In this document: positions 1 to 7,276 of the stretch, in pieces
How the letters are laid out: each line of letters begins with the position of its first letter
Numbering within the stretch: position 1 is the stretch's first letter
The notes under the pieces: model-generated
Seen by the model: the letters and a program-made list of their open reading frames with translations, nothing else
Database searches by the model: none
Told to the model about the DNA's origin: nothing
From: Albimonas sp051747505
Lineage (GTDB): Bacteria; Pseudomonadota; Alphaproteobacteria; Rhodobacterales; Rhodobacteraceae
DNA: 14,067 nucleotides
Direction of reading: 5' to 3'
Assembly (NCBI GenBank): GCA_051747505.1
Contig: JBNJGE010000078.1
Coordinates: forward strand, 1 to 14,067
Program-made: the position numbers and the translations under genes

Positions 1-16
1 AATACAGGTCAGTCAT
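1..16 (-). CDS. 5' end of an unidentified leftward gene (cut by window edge)
   Basis: Read on the minus strand, an ATG at 16-14 begins M-T-D-L-Y and runs off the window. A near-perfect Shine-Dalgarno sequence, AGGAGGA (minus strand of 24-30), lies about 8 nt upstream of this ATG. That is the best ribosome-binding site at this end of the window and is why I believe the start is real. An earlier ATG (24-22) overlaps the Shine-Dalgarno sequence itself and stops after three codons, so it is not the start. Five residues are too few to identify a family. The gene is divergent from the ABC-F gene and shares its upstream region. Confidence 0.5.
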
Positions 17-101
17 GGGCGCATCCTCCTCAATAGGAGTGAATCACGCCGAAGTCGCCATGGGAATCCCTCAGGGCGTTATGGGTCCTGACCCTACTTT
101 C

Positions 102-111
102 AAGTATACTT
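102..111. promoter_or_regulatory. AAGTATACTT palindrome, candidate promoter/operator core
   Basis: A perfect 10-bp palindrome sits in the most AT-rich stretch of the window, between two divergent genes. Because it is symmetrical it offers a -10-like TATACT on each strand (105-110 on plus, 108-103 on minus). No convincing -35 hexamer lies at 16-18 nt on either side; on the minus strand only a weak CTGAAT is near. It would give the leftward gene a leader of roughly 80-90 nt. It could equally be a binding site for a dimeric regulator. Confidence 0.35.
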
Positions 112-146
112 CCAATCAAAGGTGAAATTCAGGGACCCCGGCGCCC

Positions 147-167
147 GCGCGCCAATTTCTGGCGCGC
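147..167 (+). repeat. strong GC hairpin in the ABC-F leader
   Basis: GCGCGCCA (147-154) and TGGCGCGC (160-167) are perfect 8-bp inverted arms around a 5-nt ATTTC loop. There is no following T-tract on the plus strand, so it is not a canonical intrinsic terminator. A second stem follows, CCGCC/GGCGG with a TTCC loop (191-204), extended by GCG/CGC across a bulged A (188-208). A 12-bp palindrome AGGCGCGCGCCT (253-264) ends 17 nt before the ABC-F start codon. Any transcript starting near the upstream palindrome would carry all three. Confidence 0.5.
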
Positions 168-281
168 TCACACTGCCGTCATCGTTTGCGCCGCCTTCCG
201 GCGGACGCCGCGGGCGCGCCTTCGTGCTTCGTGCGACGCGGCGGCTTTCCCTAGGCGCGCGCCTGCGGTATCCGCGCGGGC

Positions 282-2150
<1,869 letters not shown>

Positions 2151-2199
2151 GCGCCCTCCCGCCGGGCGGGCCGGCCTGCCGCATCGTGAAGGAGGGCGC
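2151..2199 (+). terminator. 9-bp inverted repeat after the ABC-F gene, possible terminator-like structure
   Basis: GCGCCCTCC (2151-2159), immediately after the ABC-F stop codon, pairs perfectly with GGAGGGCGC (2191-2199). The 31-nt loop is GC-rich and can itself fold. There is no T-run after the stem, so it would be an unusual terminator or a transcript-stabilising or processing structure. It lies between the ABC-F gene and the small membrane protein gene. Confidence 0.3.
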
Positions 2200-2264
2200 G
2201 GGGCGGGGAACGGGGCGCGGCTGACCGGGTTGTCCGCCTTTGGCTGAAACGGAAAGGAGAGCCG

Positions 2265-2429
2265 ATGGAAGTCGGAACGCTCATTCCCGTGCTGGCGCTG
2301 ACCACCCTGCTGATCGTGCTGATCGCGGCCTTCATCGGCAAGCGGCGCACGCACGAGAAGCGGGAGGACCCGACCGCGCCAAAGTCCACGCTGGCGGCGG
2401 ACGCGCCCGACACGCGCTCGGGCCGCTGA
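2265..2429 (+). CDS. small single-span membrane protein, 54 residues, unknown function
   Basis: A 54-codon frame from ATG 2265 to TGA 2427-2429 is preceded by AAGGAG (2254-2259), a strong Shine-Dalgarno sequence 5 nt from the ATG. That is much better than at the larger genes on either side. Residues 5-24 form a very hydrophobic helix (L, I, V, A, T), followed at once by a basic cluster KRRTHEKR (26-33) and a polar tail rich in A, D, P and T. By the positive-inside rule the N-terminus should be periplasmic and the tail cytoplasmic. It lies 114 nt after the ABC-F gene and 51 nt before the aspartyl protease gene, on the same strand. I do not recognise a family. The Shine-Dalgarno sequence, the hydrophobic span and the well-placed stop make a real gene likely. 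Confidence 0.7.
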   Translation: MEVGTLIPVLALTTLLIVLIAAFIGKRRTHEKREDPTAPKSTLAADAPDTRSGR

Positions 2430-2480
2430 GGGCGGGCGCGTGGGCTTGCCCCGGGCGCGCGGGGGCCCGATATCTTCGGG

Positions 2481-3062
2481 ATGGACTCCGACAGCCTCGC
2501 CCGCCTCGCCTATCTCGCCCTGCTGGGCGCCGCCGTCGCCGGCGCGCTGTTCGCGATGTATCGCGGGCGGCTGACCAAGGGGATGCGCGACGCGGCGATC
2601 TGGGGGCTGATCTTCCTCGGCTTCATCGCGGCCTACGGGCTGAAGGACGAAATCGGCGGCGCCCTGCAGCCGAGCCAGGCGGTGATGACCGAGCAGGGCT
2701 CGGTCCTGCTGCGCCGGGGGCCGGACGGGCATTTCCATCTCGGCGCCGAGGTCAACGGCGCGCCGGTGGAGTTCCTCGTGGACACCGGGGCCTCGGGCGT
2801 GGTGCTGACGCCCGAGGCCGCGCGGCGGGCGGGGATCGACCCCGACGGTCTGGACTACAGCCGCGTGGCCCAGACGGCGAACGGGCTGGCCCGCCTCGCC
2901 CCCGTGCGGCTGGAGCGGCTGGAGTTCGCCGGGATCTCGGCGCGCGACGTGCCGGCGGCGGTGAGCGAAGGCGGGCTTTTCACCTCGCTCCTGGGCATGA
3001 GCTACCTGAACCAGTTCAGCCGCGTCACCGTCGAGGGCGACCGGATGTTCCTCGTCCCCTGA
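2481..3062 (+). CDS. membrane-anchored retropepsin-like aspartyl protease (TIGR02281-type)
   Basis: This 193-residue protein begins with two hydrophobic segments (about 9-27 and 38-55), then a soluble clan AA aspartyl protease domain (about 80-193). The active-site motif D101-T-G-A-S is preceded by hydrophobic residues (EFLV), as in single-domain retropepsins. The later LLGMSYLNQFSR block (170-181) matches the conserved hydrophobic-hydrophobic-G motif of this alphaproteobacterial family. With one D-T-G site per chain, it must dimerise to be active, as known for the Rickettsia relative APRc. Its substrate is unknown; the protease domain probably faces the periplasm if the two spans form a hairpin with cytoplasmic ends reversed, but topology is my inference. 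The ATG at 2481 has no good Shine-Dalgarno sequence. It is convergent with the TIM-barrel gene, with only 6 bp between stops. Confidence 0.88.
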   Translation: MDSDSLARLAYLALLGAAVAGALFAMYRGRLTKGMRDAAIWGLIFLGFIAAYGLKDEIGGALQPSQAVMTEQGSVLLRRGPDGHFHLGAEVNGAPVEFLVDTGASGVVLTPEAARRAGIDPDGLDYSRVAQTANGLARLAPVRLERLEFAGISARDVPAAVSEGGLFTSLLGMSYLNQFSRVTVEGDRMFLVP

Positions 3063-3068
3063 CGGGCT

Positions 3069-3881
3069 CTACTGCACGAGGCCCTCGCGGATCAGCCAGT
3101 CGGCCCCCTCCGGGACGTGGTCGTTGTCCCTGAGCTCCAGGACCAGCCGGGCCTGCGGGGCGTGGGCGGCGAGCGCCTCGAAGATCGGGCGCCAGGGGAC
3201 GCTGCCGCGGCCCGGCGCCCAGTGGCGGTCGGAGTGGCCGTCGGCGTCCTGCACATGGACATGGGCGAGACGGTCGCCGGCGGCGATGACGTGCCAGTCC
3301 ACGGGCCGCCCGCCGGTGGAGACATGGGCGTAATGGGCGTGGCCGGTGTCGAGGGAGACCGCGACGGCGGGGCTGTCGAAGGCCTCGGCCAGGGCGATGC
3401 GGGCCTCGGGATCCTTGTCCTCGATGTTCTCGACGACGAGCGTCAGGCCCATGCCCTCGGCGCGGTCCACGATCGGGCGCAGGGTCTCCAGCGTGCGGTC
3501 GATGACGGCCTGCCGGCCGCCCTCGGCCAGGAAGTCGTTGTTGTGGCCCCAGGTGGTGAAGGGGGAGTGGACGACCATCTGGTCGGCGCCCAGCGCCTCG
3601 GCCGCGTCGAGGGCCTGGGTCAGGCGCCGGCGCGCGAAGGCGCGGGCCTCGGGGTCGAGGGCGTCGATGTGGAGGTCGAAGAAGGGGCCGTGGATGCCGA
3701 GGCGGCCCCGCCAGCCGTCCAGATGGCGGCGGGCGGTCGCGACCAGGTCCCGCCAGTCGTCGAGGGCGGGGGGCAGGAAGAAGTCCTGCAGCTCGAGGTC
3801 GCGGTCGCGCTCGAACAGCCAGTCGCGATGGGCGGGAAGGTCGGCCGCGTCGAGGGCGGCGCCGATCACGGGCAGGGTCAT
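3069..3881 (-). CDS. xylose isomerase-like TIM-barrel protein (sugar phosphate isomerase/epimerase or AP endonuclease 2 superfamily)
   Basis: This 270-residue protein has alternating strand and helix pattern with the acidic and histidine residues that bind divalent metal in this superfamily. They are E151 in VVENIED, D178 and H181 in SLDTGHAH, H207/H209 in LAHVHVQD, and E249 in LVLEL near the C-terminus. GRG at 224-226 lies in the usual loop before the last strands. The family covers sugar epimerases and isomerases, inosose dehydratase-like enzymes and endonuclease IV; nothing here fixes the substrate. The ATG at 3881 is supported by an AAAGGAG Shine-Dalgarno sequence about 9 nt upstream. It follows holC by 68 nt on the same strand and probably shares its transcript. 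A 14-codon frame (3922-3878) ends in an ATGA overlap with this start. No signal peptide is visible, so it is likely cytoplasmic. Confidence 0.8.
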   Translation of the reverse strand: MTLPVIGAALDAADLPAHRDWLFERDRDLELQDFFLPPALDDWRDLVATARRHLDGWRGRLGIHGPFFDLHIDALDPEARAFARRRLTQALDAAEALGADQMVVHSPFTTWGHNNDFLAEGGRQAVIDRTLETLRPIVDRAEGMGLTLVVENIEDKDPEARIALAEAFDSPAVAVSLDTGHAHYAHVSTGGRPVDWHVIAAGDRLAHVHVQDADGHSDRHWAPGRGSVPWRPIFEALAAHAPQARLVLELRDNDHVPEGADWLIREGLVQ

Positions 3882-3949
3882 GGGCGGGCTCCTTTCCTCT
3901 GGCGCGGCCGCGGTTCAATCATGCGGGCGTGACGGGGGGATGACGGGGC

Positions 3950-4411
3950 TCAGCCGTTCTCCGCCTTCTGGACCCAGCGCCCGTCCTCCTGGGCCCAGTA
4001 GACGGCCTTGAGGCCGGCGCCGGTCGCCACGCGCCAGGCCGCGCGGGCGCGGGCGAGGGCCGAGTCGTCATGGCCGTCGAAGATCAGGACGGTGCGCTCG
4101 AAGCGGGCCATCTCCTCGGCGTCCGACTCGGCGCCGTCAGCGAGCATGAGGACGGCGGGGTCGTTGGGCGTCTCCGGCCCGGCGGTGAGGTAGATCGGCT
4201 GGCGCTCCGCCGCGCCGTCGCTGGCCGTGCCGTGGGGGAGGAAGGAGTCCTCGCGATACGTCCACAGGCGGCTGTCGAGGGCGGAGACGCGGGCGGGAGA
4301 GCCGGCGCGCAGGGTCACGCGCCAGCCGCGGGCGAGGCATTTCTCCAGGATCTCCGGCGCCGCCTGCTCCAGCGGACGCTCGGTCAGGTGGTAGAACCAC
4401 GCCTCCGCCAT
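3950..4411 (-). CDS. holC: DNA polymerase III chi subunit
   Basis: This 153-residue protein matches the HolC family in length and motifs. It opens with WFYHLTERPLEQAAPEILEK, followed by the family hallmark LWTYREDSFLPHG (49-61), and ends with the typical AVYWAQEDGRWVQKA (137-150). Chi is an accessory of the clamp-loader complex and contacts single-strand binding protein at the replication fork in the cytoplasm. E. coli pairs it with psi (HolD); alphaproteobacteria generally lack an obvious HolD and none is seen here. It lies 110 nt downstream of pepA on the same strand, an adjacency also seen in other proteobacteria. No Shine-Dalgarno sequence precedes the ATG at 4411. Instead a hairpin (4419-4433) ends 7 nt before it, which may affect initiation. 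Confidence 0.9.
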   Translation of the reverse strand: MAEAWFYHLTERPLEQAAPEILEKCLARGWRVTLRAGSPARVSALDSRLWTYREDSFLPHGTASDGAAERQPIYLTAGPETPNDPAVLMLADGAESDAEEMARFERTVLIFDGHDDSALARARAAWRVATGAGLKAVYWAQEDGRWVQKAENG

Positions 4412-4418
4412 GGCTCAG

Positions 4419-4457
4419 CGCCCGGTCCGGGCGCCCCCGCGCGGCCCGCAGGGGCGC
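4419..4457 (-). repeat. two adjoining hairpins just upstream of holC
   Basis: CGCCCGG (4419-4425) and CCGGGCG (4427-4433) are 7-bp arms around one base; in RNA this would close as five pairs with a 5-nt loop. Overlapping it, GCGCCCC (4431-4437) pairs with GGGGCGC (4451-4457) across 13 nt. Because they share bases 4431-4433 the two stems compete at full length. The first ends 7 nt from the holC start codon, where a ribosome-binding site would be expected. Confidence 0.4.
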
Positions 4458-4465
4458 GCGCCGGG

Positions 4466-4490
4466 CGGCGGGGGCTCGACGCCCCCGCCG
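4466..4490 (-). terminator. perfect 10-bp GC hairpin downstream of pepA
   Basis: CGGCGGGGGC (4466-4475) and GCCCCCGCCG (4481-4490) form a perfect 10-bp stem with a 5-nt TCGAC loop, 32 nt after the pepA stop. A second stem, GAGCCC+GGT (4495-4504, one bulged C) with ACCGGGCTC (4515-4523), covers the pepA stop codon itself. Neither is followed by a T-run on the minus strand, so termination would have to be U-tract independent. They may instead stabilise the pepA message or separate its expression from holC. Confidence 0.4.
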
Positions 4491-4521
4491 GACGGAGCCC
4501 CGGTCAGGGGGGGCACCGGGC

Positions 4522-6012
4522 TCACCGTCCCTCGCGCCGGCGGATGAGGGCGTCCACGGCGCGCACGCCCCAGCCGGTGGCGCCCTTGGGGCAGAGGTCG
4601 CGGGCCTCGCTGGTCAGGGTCACGCCGGCGACGTCGACATGCAGCCAGGGGGTCTCGTCCTTGACGAAACGCTTGAGGAACTGCGCGGCGGTGATGGAGC
4701 CCGCCGGGCGGCCGCCGGTGTTCTTCATGTCGGCGAGGCGCGACTTGAGCTGCCTGTCGTAGGCCTCGCCCAGCGGCAGGCGCCAGGCGCCCTCCCCGGC
4801 CGCCGCGGCGGCGGCGCGGAACTCCTCGGCCAGCGCGTCGGAGTTGGAGAAGTAGCCGGCGTTCTCGTGGCCGAGCGCGATGATCATGGCGCCGGTGAGG
4901 GTGGCGAAGTCGATCATGGCCGAGGGCCTGAAGCGGTCCTGCGCGTACCACATGACATCGGCCAGCACGAGGCGGCCCTCGGCGTCGGTGTTGATGACCT
5001 CGATGGTGTCGCCCTTCATGGAGCGCACGATGTCGCCGGGGCGCTGGGCGCGGTCGGAGGGCATGTTCTCGACCAGGCCGACGAGGCCGACCACGTTGGC
5101 CTTCGCCCCGCGAAGCGCGAGCGTGCGCATGACGCCGGAGACGAGCCCGGCGCCGCCCATGTCCATGGTCATCTCCTCCATGCCCGCGGCGGGCTTGATG
5201 GAGATGCCGCCGGTGTCGAAGACCACGCCCTTGCCGATCAGGGCCAGCGGGGCCTCGTCGCCGCCGCCCTGCCAGCGCATGACCACGACCTTGGTGGGCT
5301 GGGCCGAGCCCATGCCCACCGCGAGGAGGGCGCGCAGGCCGAGGCGGTCCAGCTCGTCCTCCTCGAGGATCTCGACCTCCAGGCCGAGTTCGCCCATCGC
5401 GGCGAGGCGGGCGGCGAACTCCTCGGTGCCCAGCACGTTGGCGGGCTCGTTGACCAGGTCGCGGGCGAAGAACACGCCCTCGGCGGCGGCCATGTCGGGG
5501 CGGGCGACGCTGGAGACCTTCTCGGGCTGCTCGCACAGGATCTTGACGGGGCCGCGGGCGCCCTTGTCCTCCTCCGAGGTCTTGTAGACGTCGAAGTCGT
5601 AGGCGCGCAGGGCGAGGCCGAAGGCCAGGGCGGCGGCCATCTCCGAGGCGCCGAGGCCGCCGGCGAAGACGTTGAGGGGGCGGCGCGCGGCGCGGCCCGT
5701 CACCGCCGCGGCGACGGCGGCGCCGGCCTTGCGCGCGGCCACGGCGTCCGGGCCCTCGCCCAGCGAGACCAGGAGGAGGGCGTCGGCGGCCATCCCGGCG
5801 GGGGCCGGGATGCGCAGCACGTCGCCCGCCCGGCCCTTCCACTCGCCCGCCGCGATCGCCCGGCGCAGGGCGCCGGAGAGGGCCTGGTCGGCGGCCTCGG
5901 CGGCGGGGGTCAGGGCCTCGGGGCCCCGGCAGAGCACCGCGACGGCGCCGGGGGCGGCGGCGAGGGCGTCGGGGTCCTCGGCCTCGAAGACGATCTCCAC
6001 GGGCGCGGTCAT
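4522..6012 (-). CDS. pepA: leucyl aminopeptidase (peptidase family M17)
   Basis: This 496-residue protein has the full M17 pattern. The C-terminal catalytic domain carries the two-metal site and catalytic residues K261, D266 and K273 (in KGVVFDTGGISIKP), D284, D343 and E345, and R347 in the family signature NTDAEGRL. Each is exactly nine positions below its E. coli PepA counterpart. The N-terminal half (about 1-165) is the macro-domain-like region that forms the hexamer. The enzyme removes N-terminal residues from peptides in the cytoplasm; the E. coli protein also binds DNA at cer sites and carAB, a role not testable here. I chose the ATG at 6012 because GGGAGGA lies 8 nt upstream and the family N-terminus starts there. 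The frame stays open upstream to 6333 only as an antisense shadow of lptF. It is divergent from lptF and leads the pepA-holC-TIM-barrel cluster. Confidence 0.95.
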   Translation of the reverse strand: MTAPVEIVFEAEDPDALAAAPGAVAVLCRGPEALTPAAEAADQALSGALRRAIAAGEWKGRAGDVLRIPAPAGMAADALLLVSLGEGPDAVAARKAGAAVAAAVTGRAARRPLNVFAGGLGASEMAAALAFGLALRAYDFDVYKTSEEDKGARGPVKILCEQPEKVSSVARPDMAAAEGVFFARDLVNEPANVLGTEEFAARLAAMGELGLEVEILEEDELDRLGLRALLAVGMGSAQPTKVVVMRWQGGGDEAPLALIGKGVVFDTGGISIKPAAGMEEMTMDMGGAGLVSGVMRTLALRGAKANVVGLVGLVENMPSDRAQRPGDIVRSMKGDTIEVINTDAEGRLVLADVMWYAQDRFRPSAMIDFATLTGAMIIALGHENAGYFSNSDALAEEFRAAAAAAGEGAWRLPLGEAYDRQLKSRLADMKNTGGRPAGSITAAQFLKRFVKDETPWLHVDVAGVTLTSEARDLCPKGATGWGVRAVDALIRRREGR

Positions 6013-6130
6013 CGGCGGTCCTCCCTGACGTTGGCCCCGCGGGCGGGGGCGGTTCCGGCCCCGATACGTAGCCGTCCGGGCGCGCCGGCGCCAGCGTCGC
6101 GGGCGCTTGCCTCCGCCGCGCGGGCGCACC
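6013..6130. promoter_or_regulatory. divergent intergenic region between pepA and lptF
   Basis: These 118 bp must contain the promoter for pepA and probably that for the lptF operon. The only AT-containing island is GATACGTAG (6063-6071) with a TACGTA palindrome, in an otherwise GC-only context. On the minus strand TACGTA has a weak CTGGCG 18 nt upstream, a poor match to a sigma-70 promoter. Overlapping GC palindromes (GGCGCGCC and GGCGCC, about 6079-6092) lie near the lptF side. No promoter can be named with confidence. Confidence 0.35.
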
Positions 6131-7276
6131 ATGGTCCGCTCCATGCGCGGCGTGGTCGGCCGATACGTGATCGTCCAGATCCTCGGGCCCTTCGGCCTGT
6201 TCTCCCTGGTGCTGCTGGGGCTGGTCTGGCTGACCCAGTCGCTGCAGGTGATCGAGACGGTGGTCAGTTCCGGGCAGTCGGCGGTGGTGTTCCTCGAGTT
6301 CGCCGCGCTGCTGCTGCCGGTCGTGATCTCCATGATCCTGCCCGTGGCGGCCTTCGCGGCGACGCTCTACGCGGTCAACCGGATGTTCATCGACTCCGAG
6401 GTCGTGGTGCTGATGTCGGCGGGGATGAGCCGCCTGCGCCTGGCCCGGCCGGTGCTGGTGTTCGGGTCGGGGGTGATGATCGCGATGGCGGTGGTCACGC
6501 TCTACCTGATGCCGGCGGCGAGCCGGGAGCTGAGGGCGCGCATGGCCACGATCGGGGCGGACGTGGCCGGGGCGCTGCTGCGGGAGGGGGAGTTCCTGAA
6601 CCCGGCCGACGGGGTGACCGTCTATGTCCGCCGCACCGGCGGGGACGGGCGCATGGCGGGGCTGTTCGTGCAGGACGACCGGGACCCGGAGTCGCGGGTG
6701 ACCTACACCGCCCGCAACGCCGCCCTGGTGCGCACCGGGGAGGGGCCGCGGCTGGTGATGTTCGACGGCGCCGCCCAGCGGATGGAGCGGGCGAGCCGGG
6801 CGCTGTCGGTGCTGCGCTTCGACAAGCTGGTCTATGACCTGTCGCCGCTGATCGACCGTGGCGAGGACCGAACGCGCAAGGCTTCCGAATACCACGCACC
6901 GGCCCTCGTGGCGCCGAGCGAGGAGATGCTGGCCCGTCGCCCGCGGGGCGAATACGTGGCCGAGGGGCACGAGCAGATCTCCGCCCCGCTCTATGCCGTG
7001 GCGCTGCCGCTGATCGGGCTGGCGACCCTGCTTGGCCCGGGCTTCCGGCGGCGCGGCTACGGACGGCGGGTCGCCGCCGCGGTGGCGCTGGCCGCGGCCT
7101 GCCGGCTGTCTGGGGTGGCCGCGAAATCGGCGGTGACGGCGACGGCGGCGCTCTGGCCGCTGATGTATCTCGCCCCCGCGCTGGGCGGGGGGCTGGCGCT
7201 GCTGGTCCTGTGGCGCGGGCTGCCGCGGCTGACGCGGCCAGGGCCGCCGCCGGCGACCGGGGAGGCGGAGCGGTGA
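6131..7276 (+). CDS. lptF: LPS export ABC transporter permease LptF
   Basis: This 381-residue inner-membrane protein has the LptF/LptG (YjgP/YjgQ) fold. Three N-terminal membrane segments (about 13-34, 57-80, 104-127) are followed by a periplasmic beta-jellyroll region (about 130-275) and three C-terminal membrane segments (about 284-304, 314-332, 340-361). The loop with NRMFIDSEVVVLMSAGMS (83-100) after the second span is the coupling-helix region that contacts the LptB ATPase, which is not in this window. With LptG and LptB it extracts lipopolysaccharide from the inner membrane and passes it to the periplasmic bridge toward LptD. Start choice is uncertain. ATG 6131 is used, ATG 6143 would give four residues fewer, and a TTG at 6107 would add eight unlikely residues; none has a good Shine-Dalgarno sequence. 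The stop overlaps the lptG start as GTGA. Confidence 0.9.
   Translation: MVRSMRGVVGRYVIVQILGPFGLFSLVLLGLVWLTQSLQVIETVVSSGQSAVVFLEFAALLLPVVISMILPVAAFAATLYAVNRMFIDSEVVVLMSAGMSRLRLARPVLVFGSGVMIAMAVVTLYLMPAASRELRARMATIGADVAGALLREGEFLNPADGVTVYVRRTGGDGRMAGLFVQDDRDPESRVTYTARNAALVRTGEGPRLVMFDGAAQRMERASRALSVLRFDKLVYDLSPLIDRGEDRTRKASEYHAPALVAPSEEMLARRPRGEYVAEGHEQISAPLYAVALPLIGLATLLGPGFRRRGYGRRVAAAVALAAACRLSGVAAKSAVTATAALWPLMYLAPALGGGLALLVLWRGLPRLTRPGPPPATGEAER

Noticed and set aside
22..24. An ATG upstream of the leftward gene start at the left edge.
   Set aside because: It overlaps the Shine-Dalgarno sequence and reads only M-R-P before a stop.
6013..6333. A 107-codon in-frame upstream extension of pepA.
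   Set aside because: It runs antisense to the start of lptF, lacks homology, and bypasses the ATG at 6012 that has a good Shine-Dalgarno sequence and the expected family N-terminus.
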